DNA of 64,000 bases from Acidobacteriota bacterium (lineage in GTDB: Bacteria > Acidobacteriota > Vicinamibacteria > Vicinamibacterales > CAVVIG01): assembly GCA_018268955.1 (NCBI GenBank), contig JAFDVO010000018.1:52576-116575 (forward strand), read 5' to 3'. Below the pieces are notes generated by a model. It saw only the letters and a program-made list of their open reading frames with translations, was not told the DNA's origin and did no database searches. The position numbers and the translations under genes were made by a program. This document shows, piece after piece, positions 42,124-49,645 of this stretch. Position 1 is the stretch's first letter. Every line of letters starts with the position of its first letter.

Positions 42124-44489
42124 TGAACGCTGCTGCACACGACCTGCTGACGCGATATCGCGATCTCGGGTTCGAACTCGTGTTCTACTCGGCCCGGCGT
42201 AAAGGGCCGACCGATGATGGGTGGCCGAGCGCCGAGTATCGGATTGACGACTACCGCGAGGGCCAGAACGTCGGTGTGAAAACCGGCGTCGAGATCGCAC
42301 CTGGGAAGTTCCTGGGCGACGCCGATTTTGATTGGGCGGACGGCATCCCGATGGTGAAGCGATTCTTCCCATCGACTGCATTCGGCTTCGGTCGCGAGAG
42401 CAAGCCGCTCAGCCACGCTTTCTACACAACGGAAGCGCCGTTCACATCGCTGAAGTTCGACCTCGATAACAAGACCCTCCTCGAACTCCGCAGCCGCAAA
42501 CGGGACGGCACCATCGGCTACCAGACGATGGTCCCACCGTCGCTGCATCCGAGTGGCGAGATGGTCACCATGAAGATGTGCGACAGCCTCGGCCACGTCG
42601 AGGTCAAAGCGTTCGTGCGAGCCGGGACGCTGTATGCCGTGTTCTGCGCCGTGACCTACTGCTTCGGTGTCGGGTCGCAGCGGTTCAAACATGAACCGCG
42701 ACTCGCCTTCGCTGGCTTCCTCCTCGACCTCGGTCTTGAACCCGACGAAGTCATCACGATCGGCGAGTGCGTGGCGGAGTTGACCGGCAACACCGTCGCG
42801 AAGGTTCGCGGCGAGGTCGAGAGCACCGTTGAACGTCGCACCAACGGTGGCGCCGTGACAGGCGGACCGCACCTTGCCGACGCCATCGGCCCGAAGGGCA
42901 AGACGGCCATTACGTTGATCCGCAAGTGGGTCGGCCGCGTTGTGGACGCCACCGAGGGTACCGACCGCGACGAACTCGCCCTGTTGCAGCGCATCGAAGC
43001 ACTGAACGAGCGGTTCTTCATCGTGGATGTCGGCACCGACACGGTGATCGGCGAGGAGATTGAGCACAGCGACGGGCGTCGTCGTTGGTCTGAGTTTGCC
43101 TTCCGATCTTTCGAGGACTTCAAGCGCAAGCTGGTAAAGGAACGCCCGGTTCCGCAGAAGGGCCGTAAGCCAACGGCGTTCGCGGAGCTCTGGCTGCAAC
43201 ACGAGAGGGGGCGGCAATATGACCGGCTGGTCTACGCGCCGCCGGGTTCGCCGGTGACCGTGGGGTCAAAGGATCTTCAAGGCTGGCGTGGTTTCACCGT
43301 GGAACCGGCACCGGGTGACTGGTCGCCTATCGAGGAGTTCATCCTCGACATCATTTGCGACGGCGACAAGGATCTCGCATCGCTGACGCTGGACTGGATG
43401 GCGGCGCTCGCCCAGAAGCCGGGCCGTCACGCGGAGACTGCACCGGTCGTGATCGGCGGGCAGGGCACCGGCAAGAACTTCTGGGCTGAGACGGTGCTGG
43501 CGCACAGCTTCGACGGTCGCCACGCCAAGGTCACGACCAATACTCGGCAGATCGTCGGCGAGTTCAACAAGCTGCTGTCGGGCACCTGCCTTGTCGTGCT
43601 GAACGAGGCCGGGCTGACCACGCAGGCCGAGGTCAACGCTATCAAGGGGCTGATCACGGCTCCAACGGTGTTGATTAACCGCAAGGGTATCGACGCCGTG
43701 GACGAGCCATCGATGCTGCACTTCATCTTTCTGTCGAACGCAGGTCCCGGCTCGGTGATGAAGATCGAGCCGGACGACCGTCGTTTCATCTTCTACAAGG
43801 TGTCGGAGCGCCGCAAGGAAGACATCGCCTATTTCGCATCTCTGTATCGCCATCTGGAGAACGGCGGTCGAGCCGCCATGTTGGACGCGCTCCTTCGTCG
43901 TGACGTCAATTGGGACCGACTGCGCATCGCACCTCGCACTGCACCCAAACAGCAGGCCAAGCGGGCGAACTGGAGTCCCGTCACGTGGTTCCTCTATCTG
44001 CAGATGCGGGAGCTGGGACAGGACCATTGGGCGAACTTCGAAATGAAGAACGACCGCGACCGAACGAAGGTTCGGCGTGTGGTGAAGGCAGACCTCGCTC
44101 GTGAGTATGGGTTCTATCTGCAACACCAGCTGAAAGCCCGCGACCTTCCGGGCGATCCGCAGACAGTGCTCCAGGACGCGTTCCGGGCGATGTTCGCCGC
44201 CGACGGTGACACCGCCGAGTGGAATTTCAATCGGCCGGTGAAGGTTGAAGGTGTCGCGACCCGAGACTTCTGGACCCTGCCCGACTGGGCCGACTTCAAG
44301 GCTCGGTTCGCCAAGTTCTGCGGCGACTCGTTGGACGACTTGGAGATCTCCGATGCCGAACAGCAGTCGGCCTATGAAGGCGAGGCGGTCCCGACGTCCA
44401 AGGAGGCCGAGGAGGCCGAGGCGAGGGCGAAGGCAGCAGTCGGGGCGTTGATCGGGCAGTCGGCGTTGGCCGTCGAGGAGCCGATGTGA
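42123..44489 (+). CDS. Primase-polymerase/helicase of the element
   Basis: 788 residues. The N-terminal third looks like a primase-polymerase domain (GVKTGVEIAPGKFLGDADFD, with the D-x-D metal motif, and LLELRSRKRDGTIGYQT). The C-terminal part is a DUF5906/SF3-like helicase with Walker A VIGGQGTGKNFWAETVL near residue 445, then LVVLNEAGL and LSNAGPG segments. Such fused proteins start replication of plasmids and satellites. The ATG overlaps the previous stop. The iteron cluster follows it directly. Confidence 0.85.
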   Translation: MNAAAHDLLTRYRDLGFELVFYSARRKGPTDDGWPSAEYRIDDYREGQNVGVKTGVEIAPGKFLGDADFDWADGIPMVKRFFPSTAFGFGRESKPLSHAFYTTEAPFTSLKFDLDNKTLLELRSRKRDGTIGYQTMVPPSLHPSGEMVTMKMCDSLGHVEVKAFVRAGTLYAVFCAVTYCFGVGSQRFKHEPRLAFAGFLLDLGLEPDEVITIGECVAELTGNTVAKVRGEVESTVERRTNGGAVTGGPHLADAIGPKGKTAITLIRKWVGRVVDATEGTDRDELALLQRIEALNERFFIVDVGTDTVIGEEIEHSDGRRRWSEFAFRSFEDFKRKLVKERPVPQKGRKPTAFAELWLQHERGRQYDRLVYAPPGSPVTVGSKDLQGWRGFTVEPAPGDWSPIEEFILDIICDGDKDLASLTLDWMAALAQKPGRHAETAPVVIGGQGTGKNFWAETVLAHSFDGRHAKVTTNTRQIVGEFNKLLSGTCLVVLNEAGLTTQAEVNAIKGLITAPTVLINRKGIDAVDEPSMLHFIFLSNAGPGSVMKIEPDDRRFIFYKVSERRKEDIAYFASLYRHLENGGRAAMLDALLRRDVNWDRLRIAPRTAPKQQAKRANWSPVTWFLYLQMRELGQDHWANFEMKNDRDRTKVRRVVKADLAREYGFYLQHQLKARDLPGDPQTVLQDAFRAMFAADGDTAEWNFNRPVKVEGVATRDFWTLPDWADFKARFAKFCGDSLDDLEISDAEQQSAYEGEAVPTSKEAEEAEARAKAAVGALIGQSALAVEEPM

Positions 44490-44500
44490 TGGCTTCGGCG

Positions 44501-44784
44501 GTAACAGTCGGTTACGGGTCGGTTACAGGACCGGGTGTAACCGGTTTGTGCCCGGTTTTGCTGGAGTTTCCGGGCTGGTTACAGGGTTACACCTTCTCTC
44601 TTAAAGGTGGGCCAGTAATACACAGCCACCCGCACAGCCACCCGGAACCGGGTGGCAATACCGGCGGCGGGTTTGGAGCCTGTAACCCCTGTAACCCTGT
44701 AACCCGCGACAAATGGTCAATGTTTACCGGCCCAAACCGGTTACGCCGCGACCGTAACCGCCACCTGCCGTTGCCTGTAACCGG
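44501..44784. other. Iteron cluster around a palindrome (candidate replication origin)
   Basis: At least eleven GGTTAC/GTAACC units. On the left half they mostly read GGTTAC (44510, 44521, 44577, 44585), on the right half mostly TGTAACC (44681, 44690, 44698, 44776) plus both orientations at 44739 and 44754. The tightest copies are spaced 8-9 nt. A perfect 20-bp palindrome (GCCACCCGG-AA-CCGGGTGGC, 44637-44656) lies between the halves. This inverted layout next to a primase-helicase gene is typical of a replication origin. Confidence 0.7.
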
Positions 44785-44859
44785 CACGCCAGCACAGCGG
44801 CACGCAGACGGCCAACGCTTGATGCCTGCCCTTCACAACCAGCACACGGAGCGCACCCT

Positions 44860-45384
44860 ATGAGCGATCTGGTCGGCAAGCGCGGCCGAATGGCCCTCGC
44901 CGAATCACGCCAGTGCACCGCGACCAATCGCAACGGCGAGCGGTGCGGACGTGCCTCAATACCTGGCGGATTCGTCTGCAACCTGCATGGCGGGAACGCT
45001 CCGCAGACGCTGAAAGCGGCGCAGCAGCGATTGCTCTCGCTGATCGAACCGGCTCTCGACGTTCTGCACTCCATTCTGCGCATCGCGCCTGCCTGCACGG
45101 TGTGCGGCCGTCGCGATGACCTCAGCGCCGTGGTCGCAGCGGCCAAGGCCGTGATCGACAGGGTGCTCCCCAAGCTCCTCGACGTGCAGGTGTCACGCGC
45201 ACCGGAACCCGCGCTCTGGGTGGACTACATGCCCGAGGACCAACTGACGCAGGTGGTGACGTGGATCGAGGAGGCCGAGGGTCGCATGCGTCGCGGCGAA
45301 CGTGCCTTCTACCGACCGACGGCACCCGTGATCGACGTGCCGAGCACCGGCACTAACGACGCGGATGACTCGGTGCTGCTGTAA
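44860..45384 (+). CDS. HGG-motif protein (phage/element accessory)
   Basis: 174 residues. The N-terminal zinc-binding motif is CTATNRNGERCGRASIPGGF and then VCNLHGGNAPQ, a pattern found in many phage and element proteins; a second C-x-x-C occurs at CTVCGRRDD, followed by a helical region ending in an acidic tail. Role unknown, possibly DNA packaging or regulation. Confidence 0.6.
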   Translation: MSDLVGKRGRMALAESRQCTATNRNGERCGRASIPGGFVCNLHGGNAPQTLKAAQQRLLSLIEPALDVLHSILRIAPACTVCGRRDDLSAVVAAAKAVIDRVLPKLLDVQVSRAPEPALWVDYMPEDQLTQVVTWIEEAEGRMRRGERAFYRPTAPVIDVPSTGTNDADDSVLL

Positions 45385-45412
45385 GGGTCATGCCCCAAGG
45401 GGATTTGTCCAT

Positions 45413-45853
45413 ATGTCCGCTAACCCTATGAAGCCCGATCCTTTAGACACACCCCGAGCCGTGCTCGCCCGGTTCCGAGATCGCGGTCTCGAGTTCCGCG
45501 TCGAGGGCAATCGCCTTCGCGTCCTGAACGGCTGGCGCACCCTGCCACGTGAGGACCGCGCTGTGATCGAGCGCCACCGCAGCGCGTTGATTGTGCTGGT
45601 GGCTGCCGAACAGCAGAACGCGGCGTCCACACCACCAGCACCGCCGGAGCCGGCACGACCGGCCATCGCACCAGCGGAGTACGGCTCGCTGGGTCTGTAT
45701 GTGTTGAACGGCGTGGTGACCCACGCTCTCGGCGACCAGTTCGCCGCCGATGTAATCGCCGGACGCATCTCGCGTTCCGAAGCACTCGACATGCAGCAGA
45801 CCGCCGAGCGCACCAAGCGTGCCCTGCGGAATGCGAAACCTTGGAGGATCTGA
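45413..45853 (+). CDS. Element protein with N-terminal TubC-like docking domain
   Basis: 146 residues. The N-terminal part (PLDTPRAVLARFRDRGLEFRVEGNRLRVLNG ... REDRAVIERHRSALIVLVA) matches the small domain seen at the N-terminus of some primases and docking proteins, then a proline-rich linker and a helical C-terminus. AAGGGG lies 10 nt before the ATG. Overlaps the next gene (TGATG). Confidence 0.6.
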   Translation: MSANPMKPDPLDTPRAVLARFRDRGLEFRVEGNRLRVLNGWRTLPREDRAVIERHRSALIVLVAAEQQNAASTPPAPPEPARPAIAPAEYGSLGLYVLNGVVTHALGDQFAADVIAGRISRSEALDMQQTAERTKRALRNAKPWRI

Positions 45854-46266
45854 TGGCTGCAACAAAGGAAGAACTCGCCGCTCGTATCGCCGCCGTGAAA
45901 GCGCGGACCCGGCCCGGCAATGGGCAGGTGCCGCAGATGCGTATCGCCTGTGCTGCACCGTCACGGACGCCGACGCCGACACCGACACCGACTGCTGTCG
46001 CGCCGACCACCGAGGAGGCACCTCCGCCCGAGCCTGTGCCCTCGACGCTGATTCGCAAAGTGCTCGCGAACCGCGAGCGTCCCACCGAGGACGCGAAGAC
46101 GCACTACGTGCGCAGCTTGCTCAAGGCCATGACGCCGCGTCCGCCGGAGCCCGATCCTGCTCCACGTCAGCTCCGCGTCACGCGTGCCGCCACGGAAGAC
46201 GACGTGGCTCCGCCCGCTCCGCCGAGCGTGATCGACAGGATCCAGAAGATGCGAGGTGCCAAGTGA
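45853..46266 (+). CDS. Hypothetical Pro/Thr-rich element protein
   Basis: 137 residues. It starts MAATKEELAARIAAVKARTRPG, has a Thr-Pro repeat (TPTPTPTPT) and a later helical segment (THYVRSLLKAMTPRPPEPDP). It probably has a disordered middle. It overlaps the genes on both sides. No function assigned. Confidence 0.55.
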   Translation: MAATKEELAARIAAVKARTRPGNGQVPQMRIACAAPSRTPTPTPTPTAVAPTTEEAPPPEPVPSTLIRKVLANRERPTEDAKTHYVRSLLKAMTPRPPEPDPAPRQLRVTRAATEDDVAPPAPPSVIDRIQKMRGAK

Positions 46267-46766
46267 ACGACTATCGAGATCCCGTTGCCGAACGCGAGGC
46301 CGCGAAGTGCCTCGACCTGCTCACCACCGTCCAGCAGTCCCTCGACGCCTTGACGCCCGAGCGTGATCGGCTGGTCGCCAAGCGCGATGCGATCCGCGAA
46401 GCCATGCGCACCCGTGACGTGAACATCGACGAGTGCACTCGCCAGATCGAGGTGATCGAGACGGACATTCGCGCCATCGAAAACGGCTATCCCACCAGCA
46501 CTGGCTCGCCTGCCGTGTGGAAGCTGATGGAGGGGAAGCCGGGCATCACGTCGCTGGAGCGCCGCATCGCGCAGCTTCGCGCCGAACACGCCGAGTGGCA
46601 GCGACGGGCGACGTGGAATCCCGACGCCAAGGGGCAGTATCGCTTCGTCGGTCGCTACGCCAACTACACGCACCCCGACGGGCACCGCGTGATGCCCGGC
46701 GAGGTGGTCGAGTTGACCAATCGACAGGCCGAGAACTGGCGCGACCTGTTTGAGCCTGTGAGTTAA
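46263..46766 (+). CDS. Coiled-coil element protein, paralogous to 47248
   Basis: 167 residues: a coiled coil (AKCLDLLTTVQQSLDALTPERDRLVAKRDAIREAMR), then ENGYPTSTGSPAVWKLMEGKPG, which matches the C-terminus of the 79-residue protein at 47248 (DLGFPTTAGTLEVWDLMKERPG). The remainder is basic and aromatic (WQRRATWNPDAKGQYRFVG). GTG start overlaps the previous stop. Function unknown. Confidence 0.6.
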   Translation: MNDYRDPVAEREAAKCLDLLTTVQQSLDALTPERDRLVAKRDAIREAMRTRDVNIDECTRQIEVIETDIRAIENGYPTSTGSPAVWKLMEGKPGITSLERRIAQLRAEHAEWQRRATWNPDAKGQYRFVGRYANYTHPDGHRVMPGEVVELTNRQAENWRDLFEPVS

Positions 46767-46834
46767 GCGGAGGGGACGTCGGCAGGTGCCGGGTGTGCGC
46801 CTGACTTCGCAAAACCATCGTTGGTCCCCTCCGC
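46767..46834. repeat. Inverted repeat after the element's accessory operon
   Basis: GCGGAGGGGAC (46767-46777) and GTCCCCTCCGC (46824-46834) form an 11-bp stem around 46 nt. A second pair CCATCGTTGG (46815-46824) / CCAACGATGG (46892-46901) overlaps it. It may be a terminator or recombination-related site. Confidence 0.45.
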
Positions 46835-46986
46835 CAGTCCGTCGCTGCGTTCGTTCTTCGCAGGGTCGAATGCACCGGGCTGACCATGTTGCCAACGATG
46901 GAACACCTCTGGCCTCTGGGCGCGAAGGCCAGCGTTAGCCGAGGCGGTCTTCCTTGTTCACCCCCGCCGTGCGGCACGCGCCCGCT

Positions 46987-47187
46987 TTATGCGCAGCAGT
47001 CCGACTGTTGTGGCGGACAGCGTTGATCGCCGTAGGAGCAGAACACGCAACAGTCGCCGGGCTTGGGACGCAATAGCTGCCCGCACGCTGTGCATCGATA
47101 GAAGAACACGCAGGCATTTGTGGGCATCGTCTCGATGGCGGAATGACCACACACCGGGCACGTGATTGTTGCCCTTTGCGTCTGCAC
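46987..47187 (-). CDS. GDCC-motif double zinc-ribbon protein
   Basis: 66 residues from GTG 47187. Pattern: ITCPVCGHSAIETMP, FFYRCTACGQLLRPKPGDCC and VFCSYGDQRCPPQQ. The GDCCVFCSYG motif marks a small conserved family that I have seen in genomic islands. A -10 TATACT 6 nt before this GTG supports the start; a longer frame begins at 47211. Role unknown (metal handling or redox is possible). Confidence 0.65.
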   Translation of the reverse strand: MQTQRATITCPVCGHSAIETMPTNACVFFYRCTACGQLLRPKPGDCCVFCSYGDQRCPPQQSDCCA

Positions 47188-47193
47188 AGCGCG

Positions 47194-47199
47194 AGTATA
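47194..47199 (-). promoter_or_regulatory. -10 TATACT of the GDCC zinc-ribbon gene
   Basis: TATACT followed by 6 nt and GTG, the same leaderless spacing as in several chromosomal genes. Confidence 0.5.
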
Positions 47200-47247
47200 C
47201 CGCCGCGACACACTGCCCGTGCCATACCCAGATGTGAGGTGACTCTA

Positions 47248-47487
47248 ATGCCGACCCAGGTTGATACCGACCGCATTGCCGCATTGCAGGCCATGCGCGC
47301 CAGCCGCGTTGCCGAACTCGAGACCATCGACGCCGCTAGCGATTACGGCAATCCGCGCCGTGGCCTGCTGCTGGCCGACATTGCCGCCCTCGACCTCGGC
47401 TTCCCGACCACGGCGGGAACGCTGGAGGTGTGGGACTTGATGAAGGAGCGGCCCGGCCTGCTCGACTTGCAGCGTGTGGCCGGGTAG
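47248..47487 (+). CDS. Small element protein, partial paralog of 46263
   Basis: 79 residues. GAGGTGACTCTA precedes the ATG. The N-terminus (MPTQVDTDRIAALQAMRASRV) is helical and the C-terminus shares the G-[YF]-PT-[ST]-x-G...VW-[KD]-LM motif with the 167-residue protein at 46263. Function unknown. Confidence 0.6.
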   Translation: MPTQVDTDRIAALQAMRASRVAELETIDAASDYGNPRRGLLLADIAALDLGFPTTAGTLEVWDLMKERPGLLDLQRVAG

Positions 47488-47569
47488 CGGCGAGCTGGTG
47501 ATTGTCCGCGCCGATCGGCGACGGCCACAATTAGGGCATGAACCAAATCGCACCGGAAAGGATGCATGT

Positions 47570-49351
47570 ATGAGAGCAGCAATCTACGCTCGCCGGTCAA
47601 ACGAGCAGACCGGCCGAAGCGAGGAAAGCAAGTCGGTAACCCGGCAGGTGGAAAATGCTCGCGCCTTCGCCACCGCTCGCGGTTGGACGGTGCTGGACGA
47701 GCACGTTTACGTGGATGACGGCATTTCGGGTGCTGAGTTCGATCGGCGCCCCGGTCTGCAGAAGCTGCGTGCTGCCTGTGACCATCGGCCTCCGTTCAAC
47801 GTGCTGATTGTGTCGGAGCAGAAGTCGCTCGGCCGCGAAGCCTACGAGACCAACTTCCTGATCAAGGAGCTGGCACAGAGCGGCATCGACATCGTCGAGT
47901 ATGTGCACGGTCGTTCGCTGGTGCCGAAGACGTCGCTCGACAAGGCGCTGTCGTCCATGCAGTCGTTCGCGGATGAAACACACCGCGAACAGACCCGCGA
48001 GCGTGTGCATGAAACCCACAAGCGGCTCGCTTCCAAGGGGTTCGTGACCGGTGGTCGCGTGTTCGGCTACCGGAACGTGGACATCTGCTTCGGCGAGGAC
48101 GCGCACGGTCGCCCCTTGAAGTCGCACGTCGAGCGCCGCATTGTGCCCGAGGAAGCTGCCGTGGTGGTTCGCATCTTCGAGATGTATGCCGCTGGTGACG
48201 GGCTGAAGAAGATCGCGAAGACGCTGACCGTCGATGGTGCCCCGAAGCCTGCACCTTTTGCTCGCAAGGACGGACTGGCACCTGTGGCCGCGTGGTCACC
48301 CTCGACCATCCGCACCGTGCTGTGTCGCGATCTGTATCGCGGTCGCGTGGTCTGGAACCGCAGTCGCAAGCGCGATGACTGGGGACAGGTGGACCAGAAG
48401 CCGCGACCGGCCGACCAGTGGGTCGAGACCACGGTCGAAGAGTTGCGCATCGTCTCCGATGACCTCTGGCATCAGGTGGCGAGCAGGCGCGCCGACGTCG
48501 AGGGTCGCACCGTGCGGTTCGCTAGCGGTCGCCTTTCGGGACGGCCACCGAAGCACGAGGCTCGCAACCTGCTGGCCGGATTGGCCACCTGCGGTCTGTG
48601 CGGTGGAGGCCTCGTCGTCGAGACCACCAAGCGGAAGAACGGCCGACGCGCCGAGTATGTGTGCCACCGGCACCGGCACACCGGCGTCTGCAAGAACGAT
48701 TTGCGGTTCCCCGCCGACCTGCTGAACGAGCAGATTCTCGCGGACGTCGAGGCGCATGCGCTGACGCCCGAGGCCATCGAGCAGGTGGTAGCCCTGTCTG
48801 AACGTGACGATCTCCGCGAACGGCACGAATCGTTGACCAAGCAGATTGCCGACAAAGAGAAGCGGGTCGCGAACCTGCTCGAACTGCTCGAACTCGGTCG
48901 CGGTCAGGCCACGCTGCTGGACAAGCTGGCCGAGCTCGAAGGGCAGGTGGTGGATCTGAAGCGAACGCTTGCTGATCTGCAGCCGGTGCCGCGAGTGCCG
49001 CGACAGGTGCTGGAGGACCGCCTGAACGACTGGCGGCGACTGTTGCGCCAGAGCACCACACAGGCTCGCGCTGTGTTGCAGCGGGTGCTGGCCGGGCGCA
49101 TTGTGTTCACGCCTCGCGGTGAGAGCTATGACTACCGAGCCGAGACCCGCTTCGATCGGCTGTTCGCCGGCTTTGTCGTGAAGGTGCCGCAGCCTGCACT
49201 CGGGCTCGACTGGTCACAGCCTGCCGCTGAAGGGCTGGAGCACCTGCGACCGGAGGACTGCATCGACTACGACTACGGCAAGCTGTTGGAGCGGTTCTGC
49301 GGTAAAGGGGTGGCGTCCCCACCGGGATTCGAACCCGGGTTTCAGCCTTGA
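47570..49351 (+). CDS. Large serine recombinase (integrase)
   Basis: 593 residues. N-terminal resolvase domain with catalytic Ser10 (AAIYARRSNEQTGRSEESKS), the DDGISGAEFDRRPGL segment, a recombinase domain (VVRIFEMYAAGDGLKKIAKTLT), a zinc ribbon near residue 341 (CGLCGGGL ... EYVCHRHRHTGVC), and a coiled coil. It is positioned to integrate the element at tRNA-Glu. The last 14 residues (GVASPPGFEPGFQP) come from the antisense strand of the tRNA, and its TGA lies in the anticodon region. GGAAAGGA precedes the ATG. Confidence 0.93.
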   Translation: MRAAIYARRSNEQTGRSEESKSVTRQVENARAFATARGWTVLDEHVYVDDGISGAEFDRRPGLQKLRAACDHRPPFNVLIVSEQKSLGREAYETNFLIKELAQSGIDIVEYVHGRSLVPKTSLDKALSSMQSFADETHREQTRERVHETHKRLASKGFVTGGRVFGYRNVDICFGEDAHGRPLKSHVERRIVPEEAAVVVRIFEMYAAGDGLKKIAKTLTVDGAPKPAPFARKDGLAPVAAWSPSTIRTVLCRDLYRGRVVWNRSRKRDDWGQVDQKPRPADQWVETTVEELRIVSDDLWHQVASRRADVEGRTVRFASGRLSGRPPKHEARNLLAGLATCGLCGGGLVVETTKRKNGRRAEYVCHRHRHTGVCKNDLRFPADLLNEQILADVEAHALTPEAIEQVVALSERDDLRERHESLTKQIADKEKRVANLLELLELGRGQATLLDKLAELEGQVVDLKRTLADLQPVPRVPRQVLEDRLNDWRRLLRQSTTQARAVLQRVLAGRIVFTPRGESYDYRAETRFDRLFAGFVVKVPQPALGLDWSQPAAEGLEHLRPEDCIDYDYGKLLERFCGKGVASPPGFEPGFQP

Positions 49352-49386
49352 AAGGGCCGCGTCCTAGGCCTCTGGACGATGGGGAC
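49311..49386 (-). tRNA. tRNA-Glu (anticodon UUC)
   Basis: 76 nt on the minus strand with encoded CCA. Acceptor GTCCCCA/TGGGGAC, anticodon arm CGGCC-CTTTCAA-GGCTG with anticodon TTC, T-arm CCGGG-TTCGAAT-CCCGG. The 3' end is the integration target and overlaps the integrase gene by 41 nt. Confidence 0.97.
49312..49327. other. Right attachment site within tRNA-Glu 3' end
   Basis: ggcgtccccaccggga, identical to 39255-39270, covering the 3' part of the T-arm and acceptor stem. The intact tRNA is kept on this side. Confidence 0.65.
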
Positions 49387-49455
49387 GCTCGTTGGGAGCC
49401 CCTAAGAATACCACGGACCCGCGCGTGCAACGCAACGCACGGATGAGATCGCTGT

Positions 49456-49477
49456 GCGCCACGCTGAAGCGTGGCGC
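49456..49477. repeat. REP-like palindrome
   Basis: GCGCCACGCT-GA-AGCGTGGCGC, a perfect 10-bp stem with a 2-nt loop. An imperfect relative (gccacgcttcgcggtggc) occurs at 7750-7767. May be a dispersed extragenic palindrome. Confidence 0.5.
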
Positions 49478-49497
49478 CTACGACTACCAGAGGCCGA

Positions 49498-49640
49498 GGC
49501 CCATCGCCCAGAGCCACGAAGCGCGAAGCGCCGAGCCCGGAGCCGACAAGCCCCGAAGCCGACAGCCCGGAGCCCGAAGCCTCACGCTCTGGGGCCCCCG
49601 CCCATCGCCCATCGCCCATAGCCGCGAAGCGCGAAGCGCT
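49498..49640. repeat. Degenerate repeat (agcccgaagcc / cccatcgcc type)
   Basis: About 140 nt of gaagcgcgaagcgccgag-, agcccggagcc- and cccatcgcccatcgccc-like units, between the tRNA and cheB. No gene. Confidence 0.6.
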
Positions 49641-49645
49641 GAGCG

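Larger units (their letters stand above)
39255..49327. mobile_element. Integrated element (about 10 kb) at the 3' end of tRNA-Glu
   Basis: It is delimited by 16-bp direct repeats at 39255-39270 and 49312-49327. The intact tRNA-Glu lies at the right end. Cargo includes an Mrr-type nuclease, a two-gene minus-strand module, an XRE regulator, a primase-polymerase/helicase, an iteron cluster, HGG-motif and docking-like proteins, a zinc-ribbon protein and a serine integrase next to the tRNA. No capsid, portal, tail, relaxase or type IV secretion genes are visible, so it is most like a plasmid-like or satellite-type integrative element. Mobility is inferred, not shown. Confidence 0.8.

Noticed and set aside
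44486-44863. 125-codon frame through the iteron region
   Set aside because: Its amino-acid sequence reflects the GTAACC repeats; no ribosome site or family resemblance.
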